The translations under genes and the position numbers were made by a program. Of a DNA stretch of 64,000 nucleotides, positions 35,374-43,945 are shown piece by piece. The notes under the pieces were generated by a model, which ran no database searches, was not told the origin of the DNA, and saw only the letters and a list, made by a program, of their open reading frames with translations. Origin of the DNA: Agaribacillus sp965228415. Lineage in GTDB: Bacteria; Bacteroidota; Bacteroidia; Cytophagales; Cyclobacteriaceae. Location of the stretch: the NCBI GenBank assembly GCA_965228415.1, contig OZ245814.1, positions 6,324,001 through 6,388,000 of the forward strand. The letters are read 5' to 3'. Within the stretch, counting starts at the first letter, position 1, and every line of letters starts with the position of its first letter.

Positions 35374-35981
35374 AAGATGAGCCTGCTCCCAGTCAGGAAA
35401 AATCTATAACCCACCAGGATAATTCGGACGATACCGCAAATCCGGATGCCATCCTGCCCTCACCAGCCGCTTCCTCGAAGCCTGTTTTAGGGAAAAAATT
35501 TAGTTTAAAGCCTACCACCAAAATTCTTGATGCCGATACCATCCTGAAAGGCCAGGATTCCAAGGAAGAAGAGGAGGGGACCACTGAAAATAAGGAGACG
35601 CTTCAACCGGAGGTCAACGAACCGGTGAAACTGGAGGAATTACAACAGTGCTGGAAGGAATTTGCCGAAAAAAGAAGGAATGAGGGCAAAGATGCGGAAT
35701 ATGTTTTACTGAATCAATCCATTGCGCTCAAGGATCACGTTATTGAAATCAGACTAACCAATACCGTACAACAGCCAATATTGGAGGGAATAAGAACTGA
35801 ATTGACCCAGTATCTGCGACAACATCTAAAAAATAATTTGATCACCCTGGAAGCAAAGCTGGTTCAAATGGAATCCAAGGAGATGATATACACCGCCAGA
35901 GAAAAATTCAATTATCTGGCAGAGAAGCATCCCGAATTAAAAATACTAAAGGAGCGGTTGGGACTGGATACGGATTTTTAA
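35355..35981 (+). CDS. dnaX: DNA polymerase III tau-specific C-terminal segment (reached by -1 frameshift)
   Basis: The frame is open from the A10 run to TAA 35981 without a suitable start codon near the junction. It continues dnaX: KDEPAPSQEKS begins a 70-residue acidic, proline/serine-rich linker, followed from about 35620 by a folded domain (LEELQQCWKEFAEKRRNEGKDAE, VIEIRLTNTVQQPILEGI, YTAREKFNYLAEKHPELK) that matches the C-terminal domain of Bacteroidota DnaX, which contacts the polymerase. Full-length tau made by a -1 shift would have 573 residues. If the A10 is a sequencing error of one base, the gene is simply continuous. Confidence 0.85.
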   Translation, partial: KKKSSVKDEPAPSQEKSITHQDNSDDTANPDAILPSPAASSKPVLGKKFSLKPTTKILDADTILKGQDSKEEEEGTTENKETLQPEVNEPVKLEELQQCWKEFAEKRRNEGKDAEYVLLNQSIALKDHVIEIRLTNTVQQPILEGIRTELTQYLRQHLKNNLITLEAKLVQMESKEMIYTAREKFNYLAEKHPELKILKERLGLDTDF

Positions 35982-36092
35982 TTGACCACTCGACCCATGT
36001 GACCAATACGTTGCGGATATGGGACTTTAAGCCTTAATCTGCTGATTTCTTGTGAAAGGAATCTGGGCTTTGTTTCGTCAGGCAAAAAAAAA

Positions 36093-36114
36093 CCTCCTGA
36101 CGCAAGTCAGGAGG
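36093..36114 (-). terminator. Rho-independent terminator of the response regulator gene
   Basis: CCTCCTGAC, loop GCAA, GTCAGGAGG is a perfect 9-bp stem. On the minus strand it is followed by nine T residues, 23 bases after the stop of the 36137-36556 gene. Confidence 0.9.
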
Positions 36115-36136
36115 TCTTATGAAAAGTAAATTTTTT

Positions 36137-36556
36137 TTAGCTGAAAACGTCCATCAATTTAATTTCTTCAAGTGCACTTTCAGTTAGAGGTTTGGTGATA
36201 AACTTTACTACGTGATTGTTGTTAACAATCTTATCAATATCTCTTTTGTTATCTGAGCTGGAAAGAATAATTACTTTGCACTTATCTTTCAATATTTGAT
36301 CAAATTTTTCAAACTCGTAAAGGAATACAAAACCATCCACGATTGGCATATTAATGTCCAGAAAAATGATGTTAGGCAACTTGTCTTCATTATCTTTGTT
36401 TTGCTCCAAATATTCCAGGGCGCTTTTCCCTGAATTTTTGATCTCAACCTCTTTCGCAAATTTAGTAATTTCTATAATGCGTTTGCTGATAAAGTTATCA
36501 GTATCATTGTCATCTACGAGCATTACTAAATCAATTGGTTTTTCGTCTGTTTGCAT
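36137..36556 (-). CDS. Single-domain response regulator
   Basis: A 139-residue CheY-like receiver domain with no output domain. VMLVDDNDTDN gives the acidic pocket, FLDINMPIVDG the phosphoacceptor Asp, VIILSSSDN the conserved Ser/Thr and FITKPL the Lys-Pro. A longer alpha2-beta3 loop (EQNKDNEDKLPN) is typical of Bacteroidota orphan receivers that work in phosphorelays. No histidine kinase is adjacent. A strong terminator ends the transcript. Confidence 0.93.
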   Translation of the reverse strand: MQTDEKPIDLVMLVDDNDTDNFISKRIIEITKFAKEVEIKNSGKSALEYLEQNKDNEDKLPNIIFLDINMPIVDGFVFLYEFEKFDQILKDKCKVIILSSSDNKRDIDKIVNNNHVVKFITKPLTESALEEIKLMDVFS

Positions 36557-36856
36557 CTAACAATTTAATTTAAAACTCTCTTTAAATAACATTAACCAGT
36601 GTAGACTTTTGGGGACTTTGTGATTTGACTTGGGGCCCGAATTTAACAATTTTTTCTGACTGTTTATCAAATAATACAACAAAATCCCTAAATTTTTTAA
36701 TCAACACGGTGTTTGGATATTATCTTGTATTCAAAGATACCCTTAACTTCCTTTATTATCGCTGCTATTATTATTTATACTTAGTTAAGTAATATATGTT
36801 TAAAAATTTCACTTAAATTAGAATGAATATTTATATTCTCCTTTTTGGTGGGCCGG
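36557..36856. other. AT-rich intergenic region, no gene seen
   Basis: Three hundred AT-rich bases between the response regulator start and the transglycosylase stop. No perfect -7 box, hairpin with T-run or repeat was found. Confidence 0.4.
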
Positions 36857-38935
36857 TTACTTGGTTTTTACAACTTTCAATTTTTCACCAATAGCGATAT
36901 TATAATCGGTTTTTTGGTTTAATTCCATGATTTTTTGAATGGGCATGTTGTAAGATCTGGAGATGCTGAAAATTGTGTCGCCTTCTTCCACTTCATGTAG
37001 CAATATGGACTGACTTTTAGGTTGCGACGGGCTATTTTGTACATGGTCGTTGACATTTTCAATGTGTCCCACAACCAACTGCTGATCAAACTTTATATTT
37101 CCCATATCCTCAAGGTTATTCCAGTTCTTTAGATCTTCCACTGTAATATTGTAAGTTCTGGCGATGCTAAACAATGTTTCACCGGGTTTGATCACGTGTA
37201 TTTTCTTGCCATTTTCAATGGTTGCCGAGGGGGCGGCGGTGTTGATAAATCTGGGGTTTTCATCTACTGTAAATTCGTCGGGAGCGCCTGGATTTTTGCG
37301 GTCAATGATATTCAGTTGCGGTTCCTGCTGTGAACTGTTTTGACCATTGTTGTCCCCGGCAACTTCCTCATTTAGCCATTTTTCATTCTCGGCGGCATCT
37401 TCCCAAATATCCTCGGTGTCCAGGGTGCTGGCATTGTTATCGGTGTTTTCGGGTTTATTAGAGGTCTCTGCAATTTCTTCAGGAGCCAAATTTTTCTCTT
37501 CTTCCTTTTTCTGCTCTTCCTTTTTTGGTGGCGTTAATTCTTTTTCATGGATGGTATTTTTAGCTATGACGACCCTGTCCGGTTTTTGATCGGGTAGATC
37601 TATGAATTCGATCGGCTCCTCCTCCGGCCTGATAAATCGTAGCCACAATACCCGGCCGGGCTTCAGATCATTTTCCGACAACATTCTGTTTTTTAGCAGT
37701 AATTTATCCAGCCTTACACCAAACTTTTGTGATATAGACCACAGACTTTCATTCCTTTTGACGCCATAATAATGGATCCTGGCCTTTGTTTTTTTTCTTT
37801 TAAAATAGTAAACCTGGCCTGGGATGATTTTATCAAAGGAGCTCAGATCATTATATGCCCTGAACTTTTTGGCAGAGATACCGCCGCGTTCAGCCAGGGA
37901 GCTGACACTTGTCTGTTCATTGGCAACCATTCCCGGGATCCCGTTGATCTTTGTATAACTAAGGCCGCTTTTTCTGATTACCTTTTTTTCAATTTTCGGG
38001 AATCCTGAACCTGCATTATAAGCAACCGTTTTAACTGTGATCTCCGGCTCTTCCTTTTCAAATTTCTTCGGCTTTGCCGCAGCTTTTGGTTTTTTATTAT
38101 TGACCAGGGCCAGCAGTTGTCTGTTAGCTGAATTATCTACCGGGATGACTACCGTGTACGTCTTATCATCTGGTATTTTTCGTCCTTTCAGCCATTTATT
38201 GTAATTTTTTAAAACGTCAACATCCACGCCATATTTTCTGTTGATATCCCTCAGACTGCTAACGGAATTATTGGTTAGCTCTGCTAGTTTTCTGGAAGAA
38301 TTACGGTGATTGACAGCCGGCTCAAAGGCAATTTTATGGGACAGGTATTTTTTTACATACCAATGGGTTTTCTTATCGATGATCATTCTTTTAGCCCCAT
38401 ACTTTTTTTTATCCAGTGACCTCAGTGCGCCACCAGGACCTACGTTATAGGACTGCAAGGTGTATAGCCAATTATTAAAGAATAAGGTATTGTATTTTTT
38501 CAGGTATTTGGCGGCTCCTCTGGAGGCAGATACGATATTCATTCTTTCGTCCACCGCGCCGTCAACTCTCAGGTCAACTTCTTTGGCGGCAGCTTTTTTG
38601 AATTGCCAGAATCCAATAGCATTGGATGACGAAACCGCATCCGGAATTAGTGCACTTTCCTGGAGTACCAGGTATTTGAAATCGTCAGGTAATCCCTGCT
38701 CCCTGAAGATCCTTTCAATGATAGGGAAATACAGATTAGCCCTATTCACCTTTATCCCAAAATATTTGGGACTTCGGGTGAGCATGTCCACGTCTTTTTG
38801 AATTTCCCTTTTAGCGGCCTCGGTAATTTTTAGTTTTATATCGGCAAAGTCCATATAGGTAGGCACTTTCTGCGCAGAAATCCGGGTGCTTAATGATATG
38901 AATAATAGTAAAAGGGTCCAGTTTAAAAGTTTCAT
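36857..38935 (-). CDS. LysM-containing lytic transglycosylase (MltD-like)
   Basis: A secreted murein hydrolase of 692 residues that cleaves the glycan strand to 1,6-anhydro-MurNAc products. After the signal peptide (to about residue 21) comes an SLT domain (about 70-230) with the catalytic Glu in LQESALIPDAVSSSNAIGFWQF and the LQSYNVGPGGALRSLDKK segment. Four LysM-like peptidoglycan-binding repeats follow at about 240-280, 340-440, 570-615 and 645-690 (for example HVIKPGETLFSIARTYNITVEDL). The linker at about 470-560 is acidic and Glu/Asn-rich. Start and upstream stop abut (TAA directly before ATG), so it is cotranscribed with the O-methyltransferase gene. Confidence 0.92.
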   Translation of the reverse strand: MKLLNWTLLLLFISLSTRISAQKVPTYMDFADIKLKITEAAKREIQKDVDMLTRSPKYFGIKVNRANLYFPIIERIFREQGLPDDFKYLVLQESALIPDAVSSSNAIGFWQFKKAAAKEVDLRVDGAVDERMNIVSASRGAAKYLKKYNTLFFNNWLYTLQSYNVGPGGALRSLDKKKYGAKRMIIDKKTHWYVKKYLSHKIAFEPAVNHRNSSRKLAELTNNSVSSLRDINRKYGVDVDVLKNYNKWLKGRKIPDDKTYTVVIPVDNSANRQLLALVNNKKPKAAAKPKKFEKEEPEITVKTVAYNAGSGFPKIEKKVIRKSGLSYTKINGIPGMVANEQTSVSSLAERGGISAKKFRAYNDLSSFDKIIPGQVYYFKRKKTKARIHYYGVKRNESLWSISQKFGVRLDKLLLKNRMLSENDLKPGRVLWLRFIRPEEEPIEFIDLPDQKPDRVVIAKNTIHEKELTPPKKEEQKKEEEKNLAPEEIAETSNKPENTDNNASTLDTEDIWEDAAENEKWLNEEVAGDNNGQNSSQQEPQLNIIDRKNPGAPDEFTVDENPRFINTAAPSATIENGKKIHVIKPGETLFSIARTYNITVEDLKNWNNLEDMGNIKFDQQLVVGHIENVNDHVQNSPSQPKSQSILLHEVEEGDTIFSISRSYNMPIQKIMELNQKTDYNIAIGEKLKVVKTK

Positions 38936-39580
38936 TTAAATCTTTTTTAATATCATTAATCCATCTCTAATTGGTAAAAGAACGTTTTCTACCCTTGTAT
39001 CATTATGAACTTTCAAATTAAAATCTATCAGGGCCCTGGTATCTTTATCGGAACCGTTGTTTTTTCCCGGGATCACCTTTCCGCTCCAAAGTACATTATC
39101 GGCAATAATAAAGCCTCCTTTTTCCACCTTATCGATAATTATGTCAAAATATTTACCATAATTTTCCTTGTCGGCATCAATAAATACCAGGTCAAATTTT
39201 TCAGATAAAGTCGGAATAATATCTAAAGCGTTGCCGATTCTGTAGTCGATTTTTTGCCGGGAATCGGATTCCTTAAAAAAGCCCCTGACCTTTTCTTCCA
39301 GTTCTTCATTGATGTCAATGGTAATTATCTTGCCATCATCTACAATTCCCTCGGCCAGGCACAGGGCCGAATAACCTGTAAAGGTGCCAATTTCCAAAAC
39401 CAGTTTGGGTTTTATCATGTGAGAGAAAGTAGCCAGAATGCGTCCCTGAAGGTGTCCCGATAACATCCTGGGCATGATAACATTGGCGTAGGTATCACGG
39501 TGAACTTTCTTGAGAATTGACGATTCTTCAGAGGTATGGGCTTCCGCGTACTTTTCTATCTCTTCATCCAAAAATTTCAT
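38936..39580 (-). CDS. SAM-dependent O-methyltransferase (caffeoyl-CoA/catechol type)
   Basis: A 214-residue class I methyltransferase. SAM-binding motif I is VLEIGTFTGYSALCLAEG, followed by IITIDINEE, a metal-binding Asp in FDLVFIDADKENY and the IIADNVLWSGKV segment, which are the hallmarks of family 3 O-methyltransferases (YrrM/catechol-like). The physiological substrate is unknown, and in bacteria several members modify tRNA wobble uridines. It is immediately upstream of, and abuts, the transglycosylase gene. Confidence 0.92.
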   Translation of the reverse strand: MKFLDEEIEKYAEAHTSEESSILKKVHRDTYANVIMPRMLSGHLQGRILATFSHMIKPKLVLEIGTFTGYSALCLAEGIVDDGKIITIDINEELEEKVRGFFKESDSRQKIDYRIGNALDIIPTLSEKFDLVFIDADKENYGKYFDIIIDKVEKGGFIIADNVLWSGKVIPGKNNGSDKDTRALIDFNLKVHNDTRVENVLLPIRDGLMILKKI

Positions 39581-39675
39581 AGCGATAACCGTTGTAGTTT
39601 TTGTATTGGTTGCAACTCGGATAAAAAAAATTACGCTCGTAAATTTAGGTAAATTCCCACAAAAAACATGGGCAC

Positions 39676-40914
39676 TTACTTAGGAATATAGGTTAAATAA
39701 CTAAGTTGCTTTTCATCAAACATTTCTGCTGCAATATCTTGTAAATCACCGGATCCGGTCGCCTTAATTTTTTCAAAGATGTTTTCTAAACTTGGAATTT
39801 CATTCAGATCCAGCAAACTTCTACCCATCATTAACATCAGGCTTGCATTGTTTTCCTCAGACATCGCCAACTGTCCCATTAGCTGTTCCTTTGCCTGGTG
39901 TAATTGCAATGAACCCAATGGTTTTTCCTTTAGTTTTTGCAACTCTTTTAAGACGATTTTAATACTTCTGTCCAGCTGCTGCGGATCGGTGCCAAAAAAA
40001 ATGCTAAATAAGCCGGTGTCAGAGTAAGCGCTGTAATTGGCTTCGATGGAATACACAAAACCGTATTTTTCCCTGAGGGCCATGTTGAGCCTGGAGTTAA
40101 GACCGGGGCCTCCCAGAATATTCGTCAACATAAAAAATGGCAGTCTTTTTTCATCCTTTAGCGGATAGGCAGGTCTTCCGATGGCGCACTGGGATTGGGT
40201 CAATTCCCGGGTATTGGTCAAATGGCCGGCTTTGTAATTACCAAAAGGCGTCCTGTTTAGTTTTGCTTGCCGGACAGGTAGTGTGGCCAGATATTTTTCA
40301 ATACACCTTTTAATCTTTTTTTGATTGATATTGCCCACCACTGAAAAAATCAGCTGCCCGGTGTTTATGTTTTCACTAATAAACTGTTTGAAATCCTGTT
40401 TTTGAAAAGATCTTACACTTTCAGCAGTACCCAGAATATTGTTTCCAAGCGGATGGCCCTTGAAAACAAGATTATCAAATTCGTCCTGGATGGCGTCCTC
40501 CGGCGCGTCGTGATACATGGCCATTTCTTCCAGAATGACACCACGCTCTTTTTCAATTTGTTTTTCGGGGAAAATGGAATCGAAGGTTATGTCCGTTAGC
40601 AATTCCAGGGCTTTTTCAAAGTAATTATCAAGTACCGAAGCATAAAAACATATCTTTTCCTTGGTAGTATAGGCATTCAGCTCCCCGCCTACCGATTCCA
40701 ACCGGTTGATGATGTGAAATGCCTTTCTTTTGGTAGTGCCTTTGAAAGCCATATGTTCCCAGAAATGAGCTAGCCCTTGCTGATCGTTTTTCTCATCACG
40801 GCTTCCAATATTGAGTATGAAACCACAATGAACGATTTTTGTACTGCTGACTTCCTTGTGGACAACTCTGATGCCATTGTCCAACGTATAAATCTCGTAA
40901 TCCCTCATATCCAT
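39676..40914 (-). CDS. M16 (insulinase/PqqL-type) zinc peptidase
   Basis: A 412-residue processing-type peptidase counted from ATG 40914. The longer frame to 40983 is unlikely because a perfect -7 box lies inside it. The inverted zinc motif HFWEH, with the downstream Glu in ERGVILEEMAMYHD, forms the metal site. The second half (about residues 200-400) is the inactive M16_C domain with GPGLNSRLNMALREKYGFVYSIE, which contains the R/Y substrate-binding pair. There is no signal peptide, so it is cytoplasmic. Single gene. Confidence 0.92.
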   Translation of the reverse strand: MDMRDYEIYTLDNGIRVVHKEVSSTKIVHCGFILNIGSRDEKNDQQGLAHFWEHMAFKGTTKRKAFHIINRLESVGGELNAYTTKEKICFYASVLDNYFEKALELLTDITFDSIFPEKQIEKERGVILEEMAMYHDAPEDAIQDEFDNLVFKGHPLGNNILGTAESVRSFQKQDFKQFISENINTGQLIFSVVGNINQKKIKRCIEKYLATLPVRQAKLNRTPFGNYKAGHLTNTRELTQSQCAIGRPAYPLKDEKRLPFFMLTNILGGPGLNSRLNMALREKYGFVYSIEANYSAYSDTGLFSIFFGTDPQQLDRSIKIVLKELQKLKEKPLGSLQLHQAKEQLMGQLAMSEENNASLMLMMGRSLLDLNEIPSLENIFEKIKATGSGDLQDIAAEMFDEKQLSYLTYIPK

Positions 40915-40970
40915 GATAATCTTTTGGGAACCAACCCTGGTAAATGAATGGTGAGCACTGCTATTGCCTG

Positions 40971-40978
40971 CAAATTTA
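40971..40978 (-). promoter_or_regulatory. -7 promoter box of the M16 peptidase gene
   Basis: The minus strand reads TAAATTTG, matching TAnnTTTG. A transcript start near 40965 leaves a leader of about 50 bases to the ATG at 40914 and excludes the frame start at 40983. Confidence 0.5.
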
Positions 40979-41012
40979 CGCAATTATTAACCATTTTGGA
41001 TTGATTTGCCTG

Positions 41013-41984
41013 CTAAAACAAGTTTTTTTCTTCCCGTACGATTTGATAATTTCTGAATCCCCCTATTTGCCTTCCTTTTAACCAATGGTGTTCGAGATGG
41101 CTAAGTAATCGATACTTGAGTTTTTCGTGTTTGTGAATCAATCGGTTGGGGTTTCTTTTACCCTCATACTGGAGCTGGTCCTGCCAGTCAAATTTATCCA
41201 TCCATGCTTTCAGTACTTTTGGATGCGAGTCTTTGTAAATTTTCAGCTTATGCAAAGGACCATAATCAAATACCTCCGGCATGGTCTTGAGTTCGTTTTC
41301 AGCTACCTTACGCCCCCAAAAAGTAGTAGCGCTGCTTTTGGTTTTGGCAGACATTAGTCTGGGAGGGCGGACCCATCCGTAATGATGAATCCAGGCATAG
41401 ATCCTGGCCACCTTGAGCTTTTGGGTGCTCTGTTTTTTACTGTAATCCTCGTAGGAGTTATTAAACTCCTCAAATTTTCGGAATGATTGCGCGTCCTTCC
41501 AGGAGTGAATTTTTGGATCATTTCTGATGATCCTTATTTCCCTGGGATACCAGTTATGAGCCTGATGATAGTGTTTATAATCACCCCAGAAATGGCGATA
41601 TTCAAATAAAAGGCCCTCAACTTCGGGCTCCTCAAGGTATTTTTGACAGCTGTTTTTAATAACCTCCAGGTATTTTTCATGTACCAACTCGTCGCTTTGC
41701 AGGTAAAATAACCAATCGCCCTGGCAGGCATTTTTTGCGAGATCAGTCTGTTGCGCAAAAATGGTGTTGTGGGGATAGGCTTCCAGGTCCCACTCGGTAT
41801 CGATTATTTTTATTTTTTCCGATTCAATACTTAGAACCTCTTCTCTTGTGTGGTCATCTTTATCAGATTTACCCAGCGCTACTACAAATTCATCTACAAT
41901 AGGCAATATTGACAGAATGGATTCTTTAACGGGGTAATAAAGCTTTGTCGCATTTTTAACAAAAGTAAATCCACTTATTTTCAT
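41013..41984 (-). CDS. Glycosyltransferase family 2-like protein
   Basis: A 323-residue cytoplasmic protein whose first 120 residues look like a GT-A fold: FTFVKNATKLYYPVKESILSILPIVDEFVVALGKSDD-like start, then WDLEAYPHNTIFAQQTDLAKNACQGDWLFYLQSDEL, where QSDE takes the place of the DxD sugar-nucleotide motif. Residues about 150-320 are rich in His/Trp/Arg. Such proteins are common single glycosyltransferases in Bacteroidota envelope polysaccharide synthesis. Acceptor and donor are unknown. No polysaccharide gene cluster is adjacent. Confidence 0.75.
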   Translation of the reverse strand: MKISGFTFVKNATKLYYPVKESILSILPIVDEFVVALGKSDKDDHTREEVLSIESEKIKIIDTEWDLEAYPHNTIFAQQTDLAKNACQGDWLFYLQSDELVHEKYLEVIKNSCQKYLEEPEVEGLLFEYRHFWGDYKHYHQAHNWYPREIRIIRNDPKIHSWKDAQSFRKFEEFNNSYEDYSKKQSTQKLKVARIYAWIHHYGWVRPPRLMSAKTKSSATTFWGRKVAENELKTMPEVFDYGPLHKLKIYKDSHPKVLKAWMDKFDWQDQLQYEGKRNPNRLIHKHEKLKYRLLSHLEHHWLKGRQIGGFRNYQIVREEKNLF

Positions 41985-42259
41985 TAAAAATCTATTTGTT
42001 GTTTCTAATTTTCAACTTTCAATTGCCAACACTTTCCTGTTTTATCGTGTTACCGGCAATTACCTGTGATCCGCTGCCTGTGATCAACTTTTCACTTATG
42101 GCATAAATGCCTTATGCGTCAGCACGGTAAAATTGGTTTGATGGTGCAAACTAAGAGAATCTTTTGTTAACAATTCCTATTCCTTATTTGTTTTTTCTAT
42201 TCCGGTCATAGGGTTGGTAATCAATCCTAAATACATTATTTTGAGAAAAAGTTCGTCTT

Positions 42260-42682
42260 ATGAAAAAATTAATCCTTGTATTGACGACGGCTTCTATCGT
42301 TTTGTTAGGAGCGCTTCAGCTAAAATCGCAAAAAAGAATGTTGGAACAAAATGAAAAAGTATGGCAGGCCTTTGAAATGCAGGATTTGCAAGATCAATTA
42401 AAGCAGTCAGGCAAGCCGTGGCTACCTTTTTTAGACGTCAGCACCTTAAATTGTGGTTTGTATAGCCTTGCCAAAGGGGCCACAGACCATCAATCGCCAC
42501 ACGAGCAGGATGAGGTTTATTACGTTTTGGAGGGGAGCGCTACTTTGGAGGTGGGTGACGATAAAATAGCGGCCAGGGAAGGAAGCGTTATCTTTGTCAA
42601 GGCAAGGGCAGCGCATAGGTTTGTCGACATTGAGAAGGACCTGAAAGTCCTGGTGTTTTTTTCAACGGCAGAATCAAAATAA
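42260..42682 (+). CDS. Cupin-domain protein with N-terminal signal/anchor
   Basis: A 140-residue protein with a hydrophobic N-terminus (residues 3-22) followed by a single cupin domain (about 65-135). Cupin motif 1 reads HQSPHEQDEVYYVLEGSATLEV, with His, His, Glu metal ligands, and motif 2 ends in HRFVD. It may be periplasmic and metal-binding. It starts a tight three-gene run: the next gene begins 11 bases after its stop. Confidence 0.8.
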   Translation: MKKLILVLTTASIVLLGALQLKSQKRMLEQNEKVWQAFEMQDLQDQLKQSGKPWLPFLDVSTLNCGLYSLAKGATDHQSPHEQDEVYYVLEGSATLEVGDDKIAAREGSVIFVKARAAHRFVDIEKDLKVLVFFSTAESK

Positions 42683-42693
42683 ACAAAAATGAA

Positions 42694-43131
42694 ATGCAAA
42701 AATACTTAGTCTGTTCATTGCTGATTGGCTTGTTACCCTTATGGACGGTTGCGCAAACCTCAGACAAGCAAAAGATAATGGCTGCGCTTGACCAACAAGT
42801 GACATGCTGGAATAAAGGGGATCTGGAGTGTTTCATGGCCACTTATTGGAAATCAGATTCACTGAAATTCATGGGAAGCAGAGGTGTTACCTACGGATGG
42901 CAAAATACATTGGATAACTACAAAAAAGCCTATCCCGACCAAGAGTCCAGGGGACAATTGAAGTTTGATATTTTGAACCTGGATCCCGTTGGCGAAGACC
43001 ATTACTTTGTGATCGGGAGATTTTACCTTACCCGTGAAATTGGCGATGTCAAGGGTTTATTTTCACTAATCTGGAAAAAAACAGAAGATGGCTGGGTGAT
43101 CATTGCCGATCACTCCAGCGTGGAGAATTAG
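42694..43131 (+). CDS. SnoaL/NTF2-like (DUF4440) secreted protein
   Basis: A 145-residue protein with a signal peptide (residues 1-20, VAQT) and a SnoaL/DUF4440 domain: ALDQQVTCWNKGDLECFMATYWKSDSLKFMG, then FYLTREIGDVKGLFSLIWKKTEDGWVIIADHSS. The cone-shaped fold binds small hydrophobic ligands, and some members are isomerases or hydratases. Function unknown. It lies between the cupin gene and a methyltransferase gene with gaps of 11 and 2 bases. Confidence 0.85.
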   Translation: MQKYLVCSLLIGLLPLWTVAQTSDKQKIMAALDQQVTCWNKGDLECFMATYWKSDSLKFMGSRGVTYGWQNTLDNYKKAYPDQESRGQLKFDILNLDPVGEDHYFVIGRFYLTREIGDVKGLFSLIWKKTEDGWVIIADHSSVEN

Positions 43132-43133
43132 TT

Positions 43134-43829
43134 ATGAAGATCAGTCCATATGCTCAAGCTATTCGCGATTACTTTAATTACGAATTTAAAGCAAAACTAT
43201 TGCTTGATACCAGTTATGGCATCCAGGAAGAGATGCCGATAGAAACCTTTTTTAGAAATGAGGACGACTTCACAGCTCTTGAAACATACGCGTTGAGCCT
43301 CTGTCGTGGAAAAGTGCTGGATGTTGGAGCAGGTGTAGGTGCTTCGTCCCTGGTATTGCAAAACAGGGGATTTGACCTCACGGCGCTGGAAGTTGAAGCG
43401 ACCCTTGTAGATATAATGATTGAAAGGGGCATTAAGAAGGTGATCTGTAAGAATATCTTTGAATACGAGGGCCAACATTTTGATACGGTTTTGATGATGA
43501 TGAATGGTATTGGCCTGGTAGGCACGATCCAGGGTTTAGAGGATTTTTTGGAACATGCCAAAAAACTGCTGACACCCTCCGGGCAAATTTTGTTGGACTC
43601 CAGTAATATCGCTTACTTCTACCAGGACAAAGTCAAGCCCGGTGCTCATTATTTTGGTGAAATCGGATATTGTTATCAATATCAAAATAAGAAAGGAAAA
43701 TGGTTTAACTGGCTGTATATTGATCCCGAGCGGTTGCAGGATATTGCCTGGAAACATGGATGGTATGCCCAAATATTGTATGAGGACGAGACCGACCAGT
43801 ACCTTGCCAGGCTAAGATTATCCGGGTAA
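43134..43829 (+). CDS. SAM-dependent methyltransferase
   Basis: A 231-residue class I methyltransferase. Motif I is VLDVGAGVGASSLVLQNRGFDLTALE, with the acidic residue ending strand 2, and the post-motif DTVLMMMNGIGLVGT fits strand 4. No substrate-specific signature is recognised. It starts two bases after the SnoaL-like gene and is surely part of that operon. The context (secreted cupin and SnoaL-like proteins) does not reveal the substrate. Confidence 0.88.
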   Translation: MKISPYAQAIRDYFNYEFKAKLLLDTSYGIQEEMPIETFFRNEDDFTALETYALSLCRGKVLDVGAGVGASSLVLQNRGFDLTALEVEATLVDIMIERGIKKVICKNIFEYEGQHFDTVLMMMNGIGLVGTIQGLEDFLEHAKKLLTPSGQILLDSSNIAYFYQDKVKPGAHYFGEIGYCYQYQNKKGKWFNWLYIDPERLQDIAWKHGWYAQILYEDETDQYLARLRLSG

Positions 43830-43890
43830 GCCATGCCGGATAAGCGGAAGAATTATTATGCATACCTACTATATTTAATGCTGATTTCGT

Positions 43891-43898
43891 TACATTTG
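43891..43898 (+). promoter_or_regulatory. -7 promoter box of the SDR reductase gene
   Basis: TACATTTG matches TAnnTTTG, 47 bases upstream of the ATG at 43946. No clear -33 element. Confidence 0.45.
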
Positions 43899-43945
43899 GC
43901 TAAAACCAGCGGGATATTCCCTAAAATCAATAAAGTTTATAGACG

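Noticed and set aside
35374..35981. dnaX tail as an independent gene starting at 35625
   Set aside because: The frame is open back to the A10 run and has no good start signal near 35625; the domain is the known C-terminus of DnaX.
40915..40983. N-terminal extension of the M16 peptidase frame
   Set aside because: A perfect -7 promoter box lies inside it, and homology starts at MRDYEIYTLDNG.
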